A stretch of DNA of 64,000 nucleotides, from NCBI RefSeq assembly GCF_014202825.1, contig NZ_JACHHP010000001.1, positions 372,001-436,000 of the forward strand. Reading direction: 5' to 3'. The position numbers and the translations under genes were made by a program. Positions 19,293 to 28,682 of the stretch are shown in pieces (within the stretch, counting starts at the first letter, position 1; each line of letters opens with the position of its first letter). Below the pieces are notes generated by a model. It saw nothing but the letters and a program-made list of their open reading frames with translations, had not been told where the DNA came from and did not search any database. Source of the stretch: Chiayiivirga flava (GTDB lineage: Bacteria > Pseudomonadota > Gammaproteobacteria > Xanthomonadales > Xanthomonadaceae).

Positions 19293-21524
19293 TCAGAAGT
19301 CGTAACGCACCGACAGCGAATACTGGCGCGGCGCGCCGTAGAAGCCGGTCAGCACGCCGAGCGATGCGATGTTGTAACCCGAGGTGCGGTATTCCTTGTC
19401 GGTGAGGTTGGTGCCCTGCAACAGCACCGTCCACGGACCGCCGCTGCGCCAGGTGATGCCGGCGTTGACCAGGCCGTACGGATCCTGCGTGATCGCAGGG
19501 CTGAGGTCCGTGGTCGGAATGATCTTGCTCTGGTAGCTGTAGCCGGCGTGCAGCAGCAGTTCGCCTTCGTTCGCCAGCTGCACGGTGTAGTCCGCGTTCA
19601 CGGCGCCGGAGAACGACGGTGCGTTGGTGAAGCGCTGCGCATCGGCCACGTTGACGCCGGAGGTGATGAATTCGTCGTATTCGGCGTTGAGCGTCGCCAC
19701 GTTGCCGCTCAGGCGGAAGGCGTCGGTGACGAGGAACTGCGCCTCGAGTTCGTAGCCTTCGATCGTGCCCGCGCCGGCGTTGGTGAAGTCGCCGAAGAAC
19801 GCATCGTCGATGCCGTCGCCGTTCGAGTCGAACGAGGTGAACACCGAGAGCTGGATGTCCTTGTAGTCGTTGTTGAAGTACGCCGCGTTGAGGAACAGGC
19901 GCTGATCGAGGAAGGCCATCTTGGCGCCGACCTCGTAGCTTGTGACCTTCTCGTCGTCGAACGGCAGGCGCGAATTCGGGAACTGCGTGGCCTGCGCACG
20001 GATGTTGAAGCCGCCGGACTTGAAGCCGCGCGAGGCCGACGCGTAGAGCAGCACGTTGTCGGTCAGATCGAAGTCGAGCACCAGCTTGGGCGAGAAGTTT
20101 TCGAAGGTCTTCGAATCTTCGAAATCGGCCGCGATCGGCGTGGGGTTGGTCGCGGTGCACGCCGCGGCCAGCGTGTCGAAGGCGGCGCTGGTGTAGCAGC
20201 GGTTGAGCACGTCGGCGGACTTCTTTTCGCTCGTGTAGCGCAGGCCGCCGTTGAGCGACCAGCGCTCGGCGAAGTCCCAGGTCCAGTCGCCGTAGACCGC
20301 CCACGATTCGGTATCGACATCGCCCTGCGTGTCGCCGAAGCTCAGGTTGAAGAAGTTGTTGAGCACCTGCCCGCCGGCGCGGCCGTCGAAGAAGTACACG
20401 CCGAACACGCCGCGCATGTCGCCGCCGTCGTCGTAGTTGGCCTGGAATTCCTGGCTGAGGTTCTCGTCGTCGTAGAACGCCTTCACGTCGGCGATCTTCA
20501 GCGGCAGCGTGTCGAAATCGATGTTGGTCTCGGTTTCCGACTGGCGCCAGCCGGTGATCGATTTCACCACCCACGCATCGCCGACGATCCACGTGGCGGT
20601 CATCGACGCGCCGTTCATCGTGGTGTCGTTGATGTTCGGCATGCCGTTGCGCACGTCGTAGCGGTCGTCCAGCGGCAGATAGTCGGCGGCGGGCACCAGC
20701 GCGTTGGTGTTCGGCGCGAGCATCTTGGCGCCGCGCACGCCGGAGTTGTCGTCGACGAAGTCGTAGGTGAATTCGATGTCGAAGGAATCGCTCGGAAACA
20801 GGCCGAACGCCACGCGCACCGCATCGGTGTTCTGGTCGCTGACGTCCTCGCCGGTGACGATGTTCCTGCCGAAGCCGTCGCGATTGAGCGTGGCACCGCT
20901 GACGCGGAAGCGCGCCACGTCGTTCAGCGCGCCGCCGATGGCGCCCTTGAAGTCGGCCCGGCCGTAGTTGCCCGCGGTGAGCTGGCCGTACCCTTCGAGT
21001 TCGGTCGGCAGATCGCGCGAGATGTACTTGATCGCGCCGCCGACGGTGTTCTTGCCGTACAGCGTGCCCTGCGGACCGCGCAGCACTTCGATGCGCTGCA
21101 CGTCGAACACGTCGAGCAGCGCGCCCTGCGGACGCGCGATGTAGACGTCGTCGAGGTACATGCCCACGCCCGGATCCACGCCCCACAGCGGATCGGCCTG
21201 GCCGACGCCGCGGATGAAGGCGGTGATCGTGGTGTTGGAGCCGCGCGCGGCGTAGATGGTGAAGTTCGGCACCTGCGCATCGAGGTCGGCGAGGTCGCTG
21301 ACGTTGAGCCGATCGAGGGCGTCGGGCGTGAAGGCGGTGACGGCGATCGGCACGTCCTGCAGCGTCTCCTCGCGTTTGCGCGCCGTGACTGTCATCGAGC
21401 CGAGCGTGGTGGCTTCGTCGCTGGTGGGCGCATCCGGATCGGGGGAGCCGGCGTCCTGCGCCGTGGCCGCGAGCGGCAGCGCCAGGACCAGCCCGATGGC
21501 GAGACTCAGATGCGAACGTTTCAT
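19293..21524 (-). CDS. TonB-dependent outer membrane receptor
   Basis: 743 aa. A signal peptide is followed by a TonB-box-like and plug region (MTVTARKREETLQDVPIAVTAF, about residues 43-65; EVLRGPQGTLYGKNTVGGAI) and a 22-strand barrel ending in VRYDF with the terminal Phe. It takes up a large or scarce ligand using TonB energy. The plug style (ETLQDVPIAV) is common in receptors for organic substrates in Xanthomonads and Sphingomonads. It lies between the PHA-depolymerase-like gene and a divergent GntP permease, suggesting oligoester or hydroxyacid uptake, but ligand identity is inference. A clear terminator follows. Confidence 0.92.
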   Translation of the reverse strand: MKRSHLSLAIGLVLALPLAATAQDAGSPDPDAPTSDEATTLGSMTVTARKREETLQDVPIAVTAFTPDALDRLNVSDLADLDAQVPNFTIYAARGSNTTITAFIRGVGQADPLWGVDPGVGMYLDDVYIARPQGALLDVFDVQRIEVLRGPQGTLYGKNTVGGAIKYISRDLPTELEGYGQLTAGNYGRADFKGAIGGALNDVARFRVSGATLNRDGFGRNIVTGEDVSDQNTDAVRVAFGLFPSDSFDIEFTYDFVDDNSGVRGAKMLAPNTNALVPAADYLPLDDRYDVRNGMPNINDTTMNGASMTATWIVGDAWVVKSITGWRQSETETNIDFDTLPLKIADVKAFYDDENLSQEFQANYDDGGDMRGVFGVYFFDGRAGGQVLNNFFNLSFGDTQGDVDTESWAVYGDWTWDFAERWSLNGGLRYTSEKKSADVLNRCYTSAAFDTLAAACTATNPTPIAADFEDSKTFENFSPKLVLDFDLTDNVLLYASASRGFKSGGFNIRAQATQFPNSRLPFDDEKVTSYEVGAKMAFLDQRLFLNAAYFNNDYKDIQLSVFTSFDSNGDGIDDAFFGDFTNAGAGTIEGYELEAQFLVTDAFRLSGNVATLNAEYDEFITSGVNVADAQRFTNAPSFSGAVNADYTVQLANEGELLLHAGYSYQSKIIPTTDLSPAITQDPYGLVNAGITWRSGGPWTVLLQGTNLTDKEYRTSGYNIASLGVLTGFYGAPRQYSLSVRYDF

Positions 21525-21582
21525 GTTTCCCCTCGACGTGGATGTGTGGACACGGTGCCGGTCGGATCGCCGGATACGGTCA

Positions 21583-21600
21583 CGTTAAGACTTCGCTAAG
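21583..21600. promoter_or_regulatory. Direct repeat with 11-base period between divergent genes
   Basis: CGTTAAG-ACTT-CGCTAAG, two heptamers 11 bases start to start, in the 207-base region shared by the TonB receptor and GntP permease genes. This spacing is typical for OmpR/PhoB-family regulators. The heptamers are not a Pho box. Candidate operator only. Confidence 0.3.
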
Positions 21601-21731
21601 GGTGACGAACTTGTACCTTCGTACAGTGGGCCGATCCGCGGGCGGTCCCGACACTGGCGACCGTGTCTGGAAACGCAAGGCGAGTGCGTGCGTTCCGCAT
21701 GCCCGCCGTCGTTCCCGAGGAAATCCGCCGC

Positions 21732-23129
21732 ATGTCGTTCCTGATCGTCCTGGCCGCGCTCTGTTTCCTGATGTTCGTGGCCTACCGCGGCTACAGCGTG
21801 ATCCTGTTCGCGCCGGTGGCGGCGCTCGGCGCGGTGCTGCTGACCGATCCGAGCCTGGTCGCGCCGATGTTCACCGGCCTGTTCATGGACAAGATGGTCG
21901 GGTTCCTCAAGCTGTATTTTCCGGTGTTCCTGCTCGGCGCGGTCTTCGGCAAGCTGATCGAGATCTCGGGCTTCTCCAAGTCCATCGTCGCGGCGACGCT
22001 CCGCGTGTTCGGCCCGGAACGGGCGATGCTGTCGATCGTCACCGTCTGCGCGCTGCTGACCTACGGCGGCGTGTCGCTGTTTGTCGTCGTGTTCGCGGTG
22101 TATCCGTTCGCGGCCGAACTCTTCCGTCAGAACGACATCCCCAAGCGCCTGATCCCGGGCACCATCGCGCTCGGTGCGTTCACTTTCACGATGGATGCGC
22201 TGCCGGGCACGCCGCAGATCCAGAACATCATCCCGACCGCGTTTTTCGGCACCAACACCTGGGCGGCGCCGTGGCTCGGGACCATCGGCGGCATCTTCAT
22301 CCTGACGCTGGGGCTTGCATACCTGCAGTGGCGTCGCCGTGCCGCGCTCGCAAAGGGCGAAGGCTACGGCGACAACCTGCTCAACGAACCCGAACCGTTC
22401 CGCGGCACGCGCCTGCCGCATCCGGCCGTGGCGCTGCTGCCGCTGGTGCTGGTGGGCGTGGCGAACAAGGTCTTTACCGTGCTGATTCCGCAGTGGTACG
22501 GCGCCACGCACGAGTTCGTGCCGGCGGTGATGGGCAACGCCGCGCCGGTGGTGCAGGAGGTGCCGAAAATCGCCGCGATCTGGGCCGTGGAAGGCGCCCT
22601 GCTGGTCGGCATCGCGACGGTGCTGGTGTTCGCGTGGCGCAGCGTCGCGGCGCTGTTTGCCGAAGGCACCAAGGCGGCCGTCGGCGGCTCGCTGCTGGCC
22701 TCGATGAACACGGCGAGCGAATACGGCTTCGGGGCCGTGATCGCCGCCCTGCCCGGCTTTCTCGTCGTTGCCAATGCACTCGGCTCGATCCCCGATCCGC
22801 TGATCAACGAAGCCATCACGGTGACGGCGCTGGCCGGCATCACGGGCTCCGCGTCCGGCGGCATGAGCATCGCGCTCGCGGCGATGTCGGAGACCTTCAT
22901 CGCCAACGCGAATGCGGCCGGCATTCCGATGGAGGTGCTGCACCGCGTCGCCTCGATGGCGTCCGGCGGCATGGACACGCTGCCGCACAACGGCGCGGTG
23001 ATCACGCTGCTGGCCGTGACCGGGCTGACGCACCGTCAGGCATACGGCGACATCTTCGCGATCACCGTGATCAAGACGCTGGCGGTGTTCCTGATCATCG
23101 GCGTGTTCTACGCGTTCGGGATCGTCTGA
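21732..23129 (+). CDS. GntP family permease (hydroxybutyrate permease-like)
   Basis: 465 aa, about 12 hydrophobic segments, inner membrane. Segments such as DALPGTPQIQNIIPT, GGSLLASMNTASEYGFG and ASGGMDTLPHNGAVITLL are typical of the GntP-type permease branch that includes the beta-hydroxybutyrate permeases of Pseudomonads. ATG 21732 (MSFLIV) has a GAGGA Shine-Dalgarno 10 bases upstream; longer in-frame starts add a basic extension and are less likely. It is divergent from the TonB receptor gene and converges with pssA, 13 bases away. Substrate assignment rests on the neighbourhood. Confidence 0.8.
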   Translation: MSFLIVLAALCFLMFVAYRGYSVILFAPVAALGAVLLTDPSLVAPMFTGLFMDKMVGFLKLYFPVFLLGAVFGKLIEISGFSKSIVAATLRVFGPERAMLSIVTVCALLTYGGVSLFVVVFAVYPFAAELFRQNDIPKRLIPGTIALGAFTFTMDALPGTPQIQNIIPTAFFGTNTWAAPWLGTIGGIFILTLGLAYLQWRRRAALAKGEGYGDNLLNEPEPFRGTRLPHPAVALLPLVLVGVANKVFTVLIPQWYGATHEFVPAVMGNAAPVVQEVPKIAAIWAVEGALLVGIATVLVFAWRSVAALFAEGTKAAVGGSLLASMNTASEYGFGAVIAALPGFLVVANALGSIPDPLINEAITVTALAGITGSASGGMSIALAAMSETFIANANAAGIPMEVLHRVASMASGGMDTLPHNGAVITLLAVTGLTHRQAYGDIFAITVIKTLAVFLIIGVFYAFGIV

Positions 23130-23142
23130 CGCGGCGCGCGCC

Positions 23143-23763
23143 TCAGGGTTTGGGAATGCGCAGCGTCTTGCTGATCATCAGCGAACCCGACAACGCAAAC
23201 ATCAGCACCAGCGGATGCAGCTGCCACGGGCCGAGCTGCCACACCCCGAACCAGAGGCGCTCGCCGAGCGCGCCCTGCCAGGCCGCGACCGCGAGCACCA
23301 CGACCAGCGCGAGGCTGGTCGGAATCGGTGTGCCCTCGAAGTACTTCACCTTGCCCTCGTCGCCGCTCATCGCCTCGGCGGTGACGTTGTAGCGTGCAAG
23401 CCGGCTCACGCCGCAGCCGACGAAGTACGAAAGGAATAACCAGTCCCAGCCACCCTGCAGTCCGCAGGCGTAGCCGAGCGCCGCCGGCGCGACGCCGAAC
23501 GAGATCACGTCGGCGAGCGAATCGAGTTCGCGCCCGAGCAGCGACTGCGTCTGCCGCCAGCGCGCGACGCGCCCGTCGAGCGCGTCGAGGACGAAGGCGA
23601 GCGGGATCAGTGCCATGCCGATCAGCAGATCGTTGACGCGGCCGTCCTGCAGGAAGCGCATCGCGGCGAAGATGGCGCCGGTGCCGCAGAAGGCGTTGCC
23701 GAGCGTGATCCAGTCCGCGAGGTGGAACTGGCGGATCATGTTGAAGTGGGGCTTGCGGGGCAT
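23143..23763 (-). CDS. pssA: CDP-diacylglycerol-serine O-phosphatidyltransferase
   Basis: 206 aa, membrane-embedded CDP-alcohol phosphatidyltransferase. The family motif D-x2-D-G-x2-A-R-x8-G-x3-D-x3-D is complete (DALDGRVAR ... GRELDSLAD), and SLADVISFGVAPA is typical of the serine branch. It makes phosphatidylserine, the precursor of phosphatidylethanolamine. Transmembrane segments fit the usual count for short type II PssA. Start ATG 23763 (MPRKPHFNMIRQFH), matching the usual N-terminus. A 470-base gap with repeats precedes it. Confidence 0.88.
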   Translation of the reverse strand: MPRKPHFNMIRQFHLADWITLGNAFCGTGAIFAAMRFLQDGRVNDLLIGMALIPLAFVLDALDGRVARWRQTQSLLGRELDSLADVISFGVAPAALGYACGLQGGWDWLFLSYFVGCGVSRLARYNVTAEAMSGDEGKVKYFEGTPIPTSLALVVVLAVAAWQGALGERLWFGVWQLGPWQLHPLVLMFALSGSLMISKTLRIPKP

Positions 23764-23940
23764 GGGGGTCTCCCTCTTGTTCGTGTCTGCATCGTCGCCG
23801 CTGGCGTGCAGGTGCGCAACGGGGCGGCGGCGTGCATTGGCTTGGCACTCAGGCCCGTCGTGCATCGTGCGGACACGAGAGGCCGGCGACATGCGGTTTG
23901 CATTCGGTGGTCAGAGCTTGCGACGTGGGCGTAGCGCTCA

Positions 23941-24120
23941 TCCCTCATCCGCCTGCCGGCACCTTCTCCCGTCGGGAGAAGGAATCACCACGTGACGCTG
24001 CGAAAGTGTCGCTGTGCGGGAGTTTCGTCCTGCCGAGCAAAGTATTCCCACCTGCATAAAGGGTACGGCGAAGGGAATCCTTCTCCCGGCGGGAGAAGGT
24101 GCCGGCAGGCGGATGAGGGA
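23941..24120. repeat. Family 2 repeat, inverted pair 2
   Basis: Arms at 23941-23983 and 24078-24120: CTCATCCGCCTGCCGGCACC followed by the CCTTCTCCCG..CGGGAGAAGG hairpin, then about 95 bases, then the same unit inverted. It lies between the pssA start and the pnp 3' end. Apart from the pnp terminator, the 470-base gap shows no gene. Confidence 0.85.
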
Positions 24121-24178
24121 CGAGCCTCCCACGCCAACAGGGCATGTCAACCACAAGAAACAAGCTTCGCAAAACGAC

Positions 24179-24202
24179 AAAGGCGAGCCGAAGCCCGCCT
24201 TT
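24179..24202 (-). terminator. Putative terminator of rpsO-pnp
   Basis: On the minus strand AAAGGCGGGC, loop TTCG, GCTCGCCTTT, then TGTCGTTTTG. A UUCG-capped stem about 30 bases after the pnp stop. The T-tract is interrupted, so it is a moderate match. Confidence 0.65.
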
Positions 24203-24233
24203 GCCTTGCACCGAAATCGATTGCAGCGTGGGA

Positions 24234-26345
24234 TCAACCCTGCGCCGCAGCCTCGTCTTCCAGCACCGCCTTGATCGACAGGCGGATGCGACCCTGCTTG
24301 TCGACTTCCAGCACCTTGACGCGCACCGTGTCGCCTTCCTTGAGCTTGTCGGACACCTTCTCGACACGCTCGTTGGAGATCTGCGACACATGCACGAGGC
24401 CATCCTTGCCCGGCGCAATGGTGACGAACGCACCGAAGTCCATCAGCTTGGCGACCTTGCCTTCGTAGACGCGACCCGGCTCGACATCGCTCGTGATCTG
24501 CTCGATACGCGCCTTCGCGGCCTGCGCGGCGGCGGCGTTGACCGAGGCAATGACGATGGTGCCGTCGTCCTGGATGTCGATCTGGGTGCCGGTTTCCTTG
24601 GTGATGGCCTGGATGGTGGAGCCACCCTTGCCGATCACTTCGCGGATCTTGTCCGGGTGGATCTTGATCGTGAGCAGGCGCGGCGCGTAGTCGGACAGGT
24701 CCGCACGCGGGGCGCTCATGGCCTTGGCCATTTCGCCGAGGATGTGCAGACGGCCGGCCTTCGCCTGCGTCAGCGCCACCTTCATGATTTCCTCGGTGAT
24801 GCCTTCGATCTTGATGTCCATCTGCAGCGCGGACACGCCGGTGGCGGAACCGGCCACCTTGAAGTCCATGTCGCCGAGGTGATCTTCGTCGCCGAGGATG
24901 TCGGACAGCACGACGAACCGGTCGCCTTCCTTCACCAGGCCCATCGCGATGCCGGCGACCGGCGCCGTCAGCGGGATGCCGGCGTCCATCATGGCGAGCG
25001 AGGAACCGCACACCGACGCCATCGACGACGAACCGTTCGATTCGGTGATTTCCGACACCACGCGGATCGTGTACGGGAAGTCTTCCATCTTCGGCATCAC
25101 CGCCTGCACGCCGCGGCGCGCGAGACGGCCGTGGCCGATCTCACGCCGCTTCGGACCCATCATGCGGCCCGCTTCGCCCACCGAATAGGGAGGGAAGTTG
25201 TAGTGGAACAGGAAGTGGTCCTTCGACTCGCCCTCGACCGCGTCGATGACCTGGCCGTCACGCGTGGTGCCGAGCGTGGTGACCACCAGCGCCTGCGTCT
25301 CGCCGCGCGTGAACAGCGCCGAGCCGTGGGTGCGCGGCAGCACGCCGACGCGCACATCGATGTTGCGCACGGTGTCGAGCGCACGGCCGTCGATGCGGAC
25401 CTTGGTGTCGAGCACGCTCTGGCGCAGCGTGTTGTATTCGAACTCGCCGAACTCGGCGGACAGATCCGCCGGCAGCCAGCCGTTGGCGTCCGCGTCAGCC
25501 TTCAGGCCGGCGAGGATTTCCTTCTTGAGCGCGGAGATCGCGTCGCGACGCGCGAGCTTTTCGCGGATCGCGAAGGCGCTGGTGAGCCTGTCGCCGATGG
25601 CGTTCTTCAGCGCCGAGACCATGGCCTCGTTCTTCGCCGGCGGCTGCCAGTTCCACGCCGGGCGCGGGCCGGCTTCGGCGGCGAATTCGTTGATGGCGTT
25701 GATCGCGGCCTGCATCTCGCGGTGACCGAAGGTGACCGCGCCGAGCATCACCTCTTCCGACAGCAGCTTGGCTTCCGATTCCACCATCAGCACGGCCTTC
25801 GCGGTGCCGGCGACGACGAGGTTGAGGTCGGAGGTCTTGAGCTCGGTGGCGGTCGGATTCAGGATGTACTGGCCGTTCGCGTAACCGACCTTGGCCGCGC
25901 CGATCGGCCCGTTGAACGGAATGCCCGACAGCGCGAGCGCCGCCGAGGTGCCGATCAGCGCCGGGATGTCGCCTTCCACTTCCGGGTTCAGCGAGATGAC
26001 GGTCGCGATGACCTGCACTTCGTTGCGGAAGCCTTCCGGAAACAGCGGACGGATCGGACGATCGATGAGACGCGAGTTCAGCGTCTCGCGCTCGGTCTGG
26101 CGGCCTTCACGCTTGAAGAAGCCACCGGGGATGCGGCCACCGGCGTAGAACTTTTCCTGGTAGTCGACGGTGAGGGGGAAGAAATCCATGCCCTCCTTCG
26201 CCGACTTGTTGCCCACCACGGACACCAGCACCACGGTGTCCGACATCTTCACGATGACGGCACCGCTGGCCTGACGGGCGATTTCACCCGTTTCCAGGGT
26301 GACCTGGTGATTTCCGTACTGGAAGGTCTTGGTTACTTTCGCCAC
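24234..26345 (-). CDS. pnp: Polyribonucleotide nucleotidyltransferase (PNPase)
   Basis: 703 aa, normal length. Phosphorolytic 3'-5' exoribonuclease of the degradosome. Two RNase PH-like halves ([28 protein letters not shown]; later [35 protein letters not shown]) are followed by a KH domain ([15 protein letters not shown]) and an S1 domain ([18 protein letters not shown]) ending in RIRLSIK. It lies 21 bases after rpsO, the standard rpsO-pnp operon. In E. coli the rpsO-pnp leader is cut by RNase III for autocontrol; no such hairpin was identified here in the short gap. Confidence 0.98.
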   Translation of the reverse strand: MAKVTKTFQYGNHQVTLETGEIARQASGAVIVKMSDTVVLVSVVGNKSAKEGMDFFPLTVDYQEKFYAGGRIPGGFFKREGRQTERETLNSRLIDRPIRPLFPEGFRNEVQVIATVISLNPEVEGDIPALIGTSAALALSGIPFNGPIGAAKVGYANGQYILNPTATELKTSDLNLVVAGTAKAVLMVESEAKLLSEEVMLGAVTFGHREMQAAINAINEFAAEAGPRPAWNWQPPAKNEAMVSALKNAIGDRLTSAFAIREKLARRDAISALKKEILAGLKADADANGWLPADLSAEFGEFEYNTLRQSVLDTKVRIDGRALDTVRNIDVRVGVLPRTHGSALFTRGETQALVVTTLGTTRDGQVIDAVEGESKDHFLFHYNFPPYSVGEAGRMMGPKRREIGHGRLARRGVQAVMPKMEDFPYTIRVVSEITESNGSSSMASVCGSSLAMMDAGIPLTAPVAGIAMGLVKEGDRFVVLSDILGDEDHLGDMDFKVAGSATGVSALQMDIKIEGITEEIMKVALTQAKAGRLHILGEMAKAMSAPRADLSDYAPRLLTIKIHPDKIREVIGKGGSTIQAITKETGTQIDIQDDGTIVIASVNAAAAQAAKARIEQITSDVEPGRVYEGKVAKLMDFGAFVTIAPGKDGLVHVSQISNERVEKVSDKLKEGDTVRVKVLEVDKQGRIRLSIKAVLEDEAAAQG

Positions 26346-26366
26346 GTTGAGTTGTCCTTTTGCCGA

Positions 26367-26627
26367 TTAGCGACGGATGCCGAGGCGCTCGATCAGCGTC
26401 TTGTAGCGTTCGATGTCCTTGCCCTTGAGGTAGGCAAGCAGGCGGCGACGCTGGTTGACCAGCATCAGCAGGCCACGGCGACCGTGGTGGTCCTGCTTGT
26501 GGATCTTGAAGTGTTCGGTGAGGTGCTCGATGCGGCCGGAGAGCAGCGCGATCTGGACTTCCGGCGAGCCGGTGTCGGTGGGCGCGCGCTTGAAATCCTC
26601 GATGATCTTCTGGGTGTCGATTGCCAT
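26367..26627 (-). CDS. rpsO: 30S ribosomal protein S15
   Basis: 86 aa (one less than E. coli if Met is counted). Conserved segments [38 protein letters not shown] and [13 protein letters not shown] identify S15, which binds 16S rRNA helix 22 early in small subunit assembly. ATG at 26627. First gene of the rpsO-pnp operon, with a sigma-70-like promoter about 125 bases upstream. Confidence 0.98.
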   Translation of the reverse strand: MAIDTQKIIEDFKRAPTDTGSPEVQIALLSGRIEHLTEHFKIHKQDHHGRRGLLMLVNQRRRLLAYLKGKDIERYKTLIERLGIRR

Positions 26628-26986
26628 GGTGTTGCCTCGATGATGCGTGGCCCGCAGGAACGTCGTGGAGCGCGATGGAGCGCGCAGGACGCACCGCGTG
26701 GCCCGCCGGTGGGTGGAGCGGAAGGAGTAAGTGCTTGGGAAAGCCGCGGAATTGTAGCCGAGACGAGGGGTTGGCGACAACCGACGCGGCAAGCGGTGCG
26801 TCCGCGCCCGCCGGCACGCTGCGCGGGCGATCGCACCGGCACGCCGGCCCGTCGCCCGGATCCCTCGGCCGGCGAGCGCACTTCGTTTCGCCGCATTGCG
26901 TGCGCCGATCGGGCATCGCAACGCGTCACCCGAGCCGGCGACACGCGCCTGCCTCCCGCAGGCCCGCCTTGCGGAGAGTTCCGACG
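26628..26986. other. Intergenic region between divergent rpsO and DUF1800 genes
   Basis: 359 bases without a supported gene. It contains the rpsO leader (about 115 transcribed bases, if the promoter at 26751-26780 is right) and the upstream region of the DUF1800 gene, whose ATG is preceded by GGAGAG. S15 autoregulation usually needs a leader structure; none was resolved by eye. Confidence 0.5.
26751..26780 (-). promoter_or_regulatory. Sigma-70-like promoter of rpsO-pnp
   Basis: On the minus strand TTGTCG, 18-base spacer, TACAAT. Good -10 and fair -35, ending 124 bases before the rpsO ATG, leaving a leader of about 115 bases. Confidence 0.6.
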
Positions 26987-28672
26987 ATGCACCCGATCCA
27001 GCGTCTTGCCGCGCTCGCATTCGCCCTGCTGCTTGCCGCCGCACCCGCGATCCGGGCCCAGGCCGGCGGCACGCTCCTCGCCGACGGGTTCGAGTCGGGC
27101 CCGGGGGTGGCGCGCACGGCCGCCGACGCCAGCCGCTTCCTGCAACAGGCGACCTTCGGCGCGACCGAGGCCGACATCGCGGCCCTGCAGGGACAGCGCT
27201 ACGCCGACTGGATCGACGCACAGCTCGCGCTGCCGATGACCCCGGTGCTGGACTACATGAAGGTGCACGACGAGTCGCCGGCCGATCCGGCCATCGATTT
27301 CTGGGTGTTCACCCAGGCCTGGTTCGACAATGCGCTGTCGGCACCGGACCAGCTGCGCCAGCGCGTCGCGTTCGCCCTGAGCCAGATCCTGGTGGTGTCC
27401 GAGCGCGGCAACAACCTCGCCAACGATGGCCTGGTGCTCGGCGCGTACTACGACATCCTGCTGCGCAACGGCCTGGGCAATTACCGCGATCTGCTCCAGG
27501 ACGTGACGCTGAGCCCGGCGATGGGCCGCTTCCTGAGCATGTACCGCAACCGCAAGCCAGACCCAGCCAACAACATCCGGCCGGACGAGAACTTCGCACG
27601 CGAAGTGCTGCAGCTGTTTTCGCTGGGCCTGGTGAAGCTCAACCGCGACGGCACGCCCCTCATCGTGGGCGGCGACACGGTGCCGACCTACGACGAGCAG
27701 GTGGTGCGCGGCTTCGCGCACGTGTTCACCGGCTGGGGCTGCGAGGGCTTCGAATTCGAGAACGCGCAGGCAACCTGCAGCACCGAGGCGCCGATGCGGG
27801 CCTTCGAGGCCTACCACGACCGCAGCGAAAAGCATCTGTTCGACGGCATCGTCCTGCCCGCGAACCGCGACGCCGCGGTCGATCTGGACGCCGCGCTCGA
27901 CGCGATTTTCGCGCATCCCAATCTCGCGCCGTTCGTGAGCCGGCAGCTGATCCAGCGGCTGGTCACGAGCAACCCGTCGCCGCAATACATCGACCGTGTC
28001 GCCGCCGTGTTCGAGAACGACGGCAACGGCGAGCGCGGCAACCTGGCCGCGGTGGTGCGCGCTATCCTGCTCGACGACGAAGCGCGCCTCGGCCACGTCC
28101 GCAACGCCGCGACCTTCGGCAAGGTGCGCGAACCGCTGCTGCGGCTGACCCAAGTGTGGCGCGGGCTCGATGTGTCCTGGCTCCAGGACCGCATGTTCCC
28201 GGACGACATCGACATCCATCTGCGCTACAACCAGTCGCCGCTGGCGGCGCCGTCGGTGTTCAACTTCTTCTCGCCGTCCTACACGCCCGGCGGCGCGCTC
28301 GGCGAACAGGGCCTGGTCGCGCCCGAGCTGCAGGCAATCACCGACACGTTTGCGATCGCGCTCACCAACGACCAGTGGGGCCGCATCTTCTGGCAGTGCC
28401 ACGGCTGCTACATGAACGCGCAGCAGTATCCGGGCGTACGCGAGACCCAGCTCGACAGCTGGCGCGCCTCGATCGCGGACGGCGGCAACGCCGCCATCGA
28501 CGCCATGATCGAACGCGCCAACGTGCTGTTCCTCGGCGGCGGGATGTCGCCCGCGCTGCGCAGCCGGGTGCGTGCGCGCGTGCTCGAAATCCCGGCGGAC
28601 GATCCGATGCTGCGCGTGCAGAACGCGCTGTACCTGATTGCCGCCTCTCCCGAATTCGCCGTGCAGCGCTGA
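26987..28672 (+). CDS. Exported DUF1800 protein
   Basis: 561 aa. A signal peptide (core [15 protein letters not shown]) ends near residue 24, directly followed by LADGFE (31-36), a motif that recurs in other exported proteins here. The DUF1800 signature follows: [67 protein letters not shown]. The family has no proven function but is almost always encoded beside a Tat-exported DUF1501 protein, as here (10-base gap). The two are likely co-transcribed and act together in the envelope. ATG 26987 has a GGAGAG ribosome site. Confidence 0.88.
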   Translation: MHPIQRLAALAFALLLAAAPAIRAQAGGTLLADGFESGPGVARTAADASRFLQQATFGATEADIAALQGQRYADWIDAQLALPMTPVLDYMKVHDESPADPAIDFWVFTQAWFDNALSAPDQLRQRVAFALSQILVVSERGNNLANDGLVLGAYYDILLRNGLGNYRDLLQDVTLSPAMGRFLSMYRNRKPDPANNIRPDENFAREVLQLFSLGLVKLNRDGTPLIVGGDTVPTYDEQVVRGFAHVFTGWGCEGFEFENAQATCSTEAPMRAFEAYHDRSEKHLFDGIVLPANRDAAVDLDAALDAIFAHPNLAPFVSRQLIQRLVTSNPSPQYIDRVAAVFENDGNGERGNLAAVVRAILLDDEARLGHVRNAATFGKVREPLLRLTQVWRGLDVSWLQDRMFPDDIDIHLRYNQSPLAAPSVFNFFSPSYTPGGALGEQGLVAPELQAITDTFAIALTNDQWGRIFWQCHGCYMNAQQYPGVRETQLDSWRASIADGGNAAIDAMIERANVLFLGGGMSPALRSRVRARVLEIPADDPMLRVQNALYLIAASPEFAVQR

Positions 28673-28682
28673 GGAACACCTC

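Noticed and set aside
17753-24120. Family 2 repeats as a CRISPR array
   Set aside because: Units are inverted pairs at scattered sites, not evenly spaced direct repeats, and no cas genes are present.
24144-27239. A long plus-strand frame over pnp
   Set aside because: Antisense shadow of pnp and rpsO; no ribosome site or domain.
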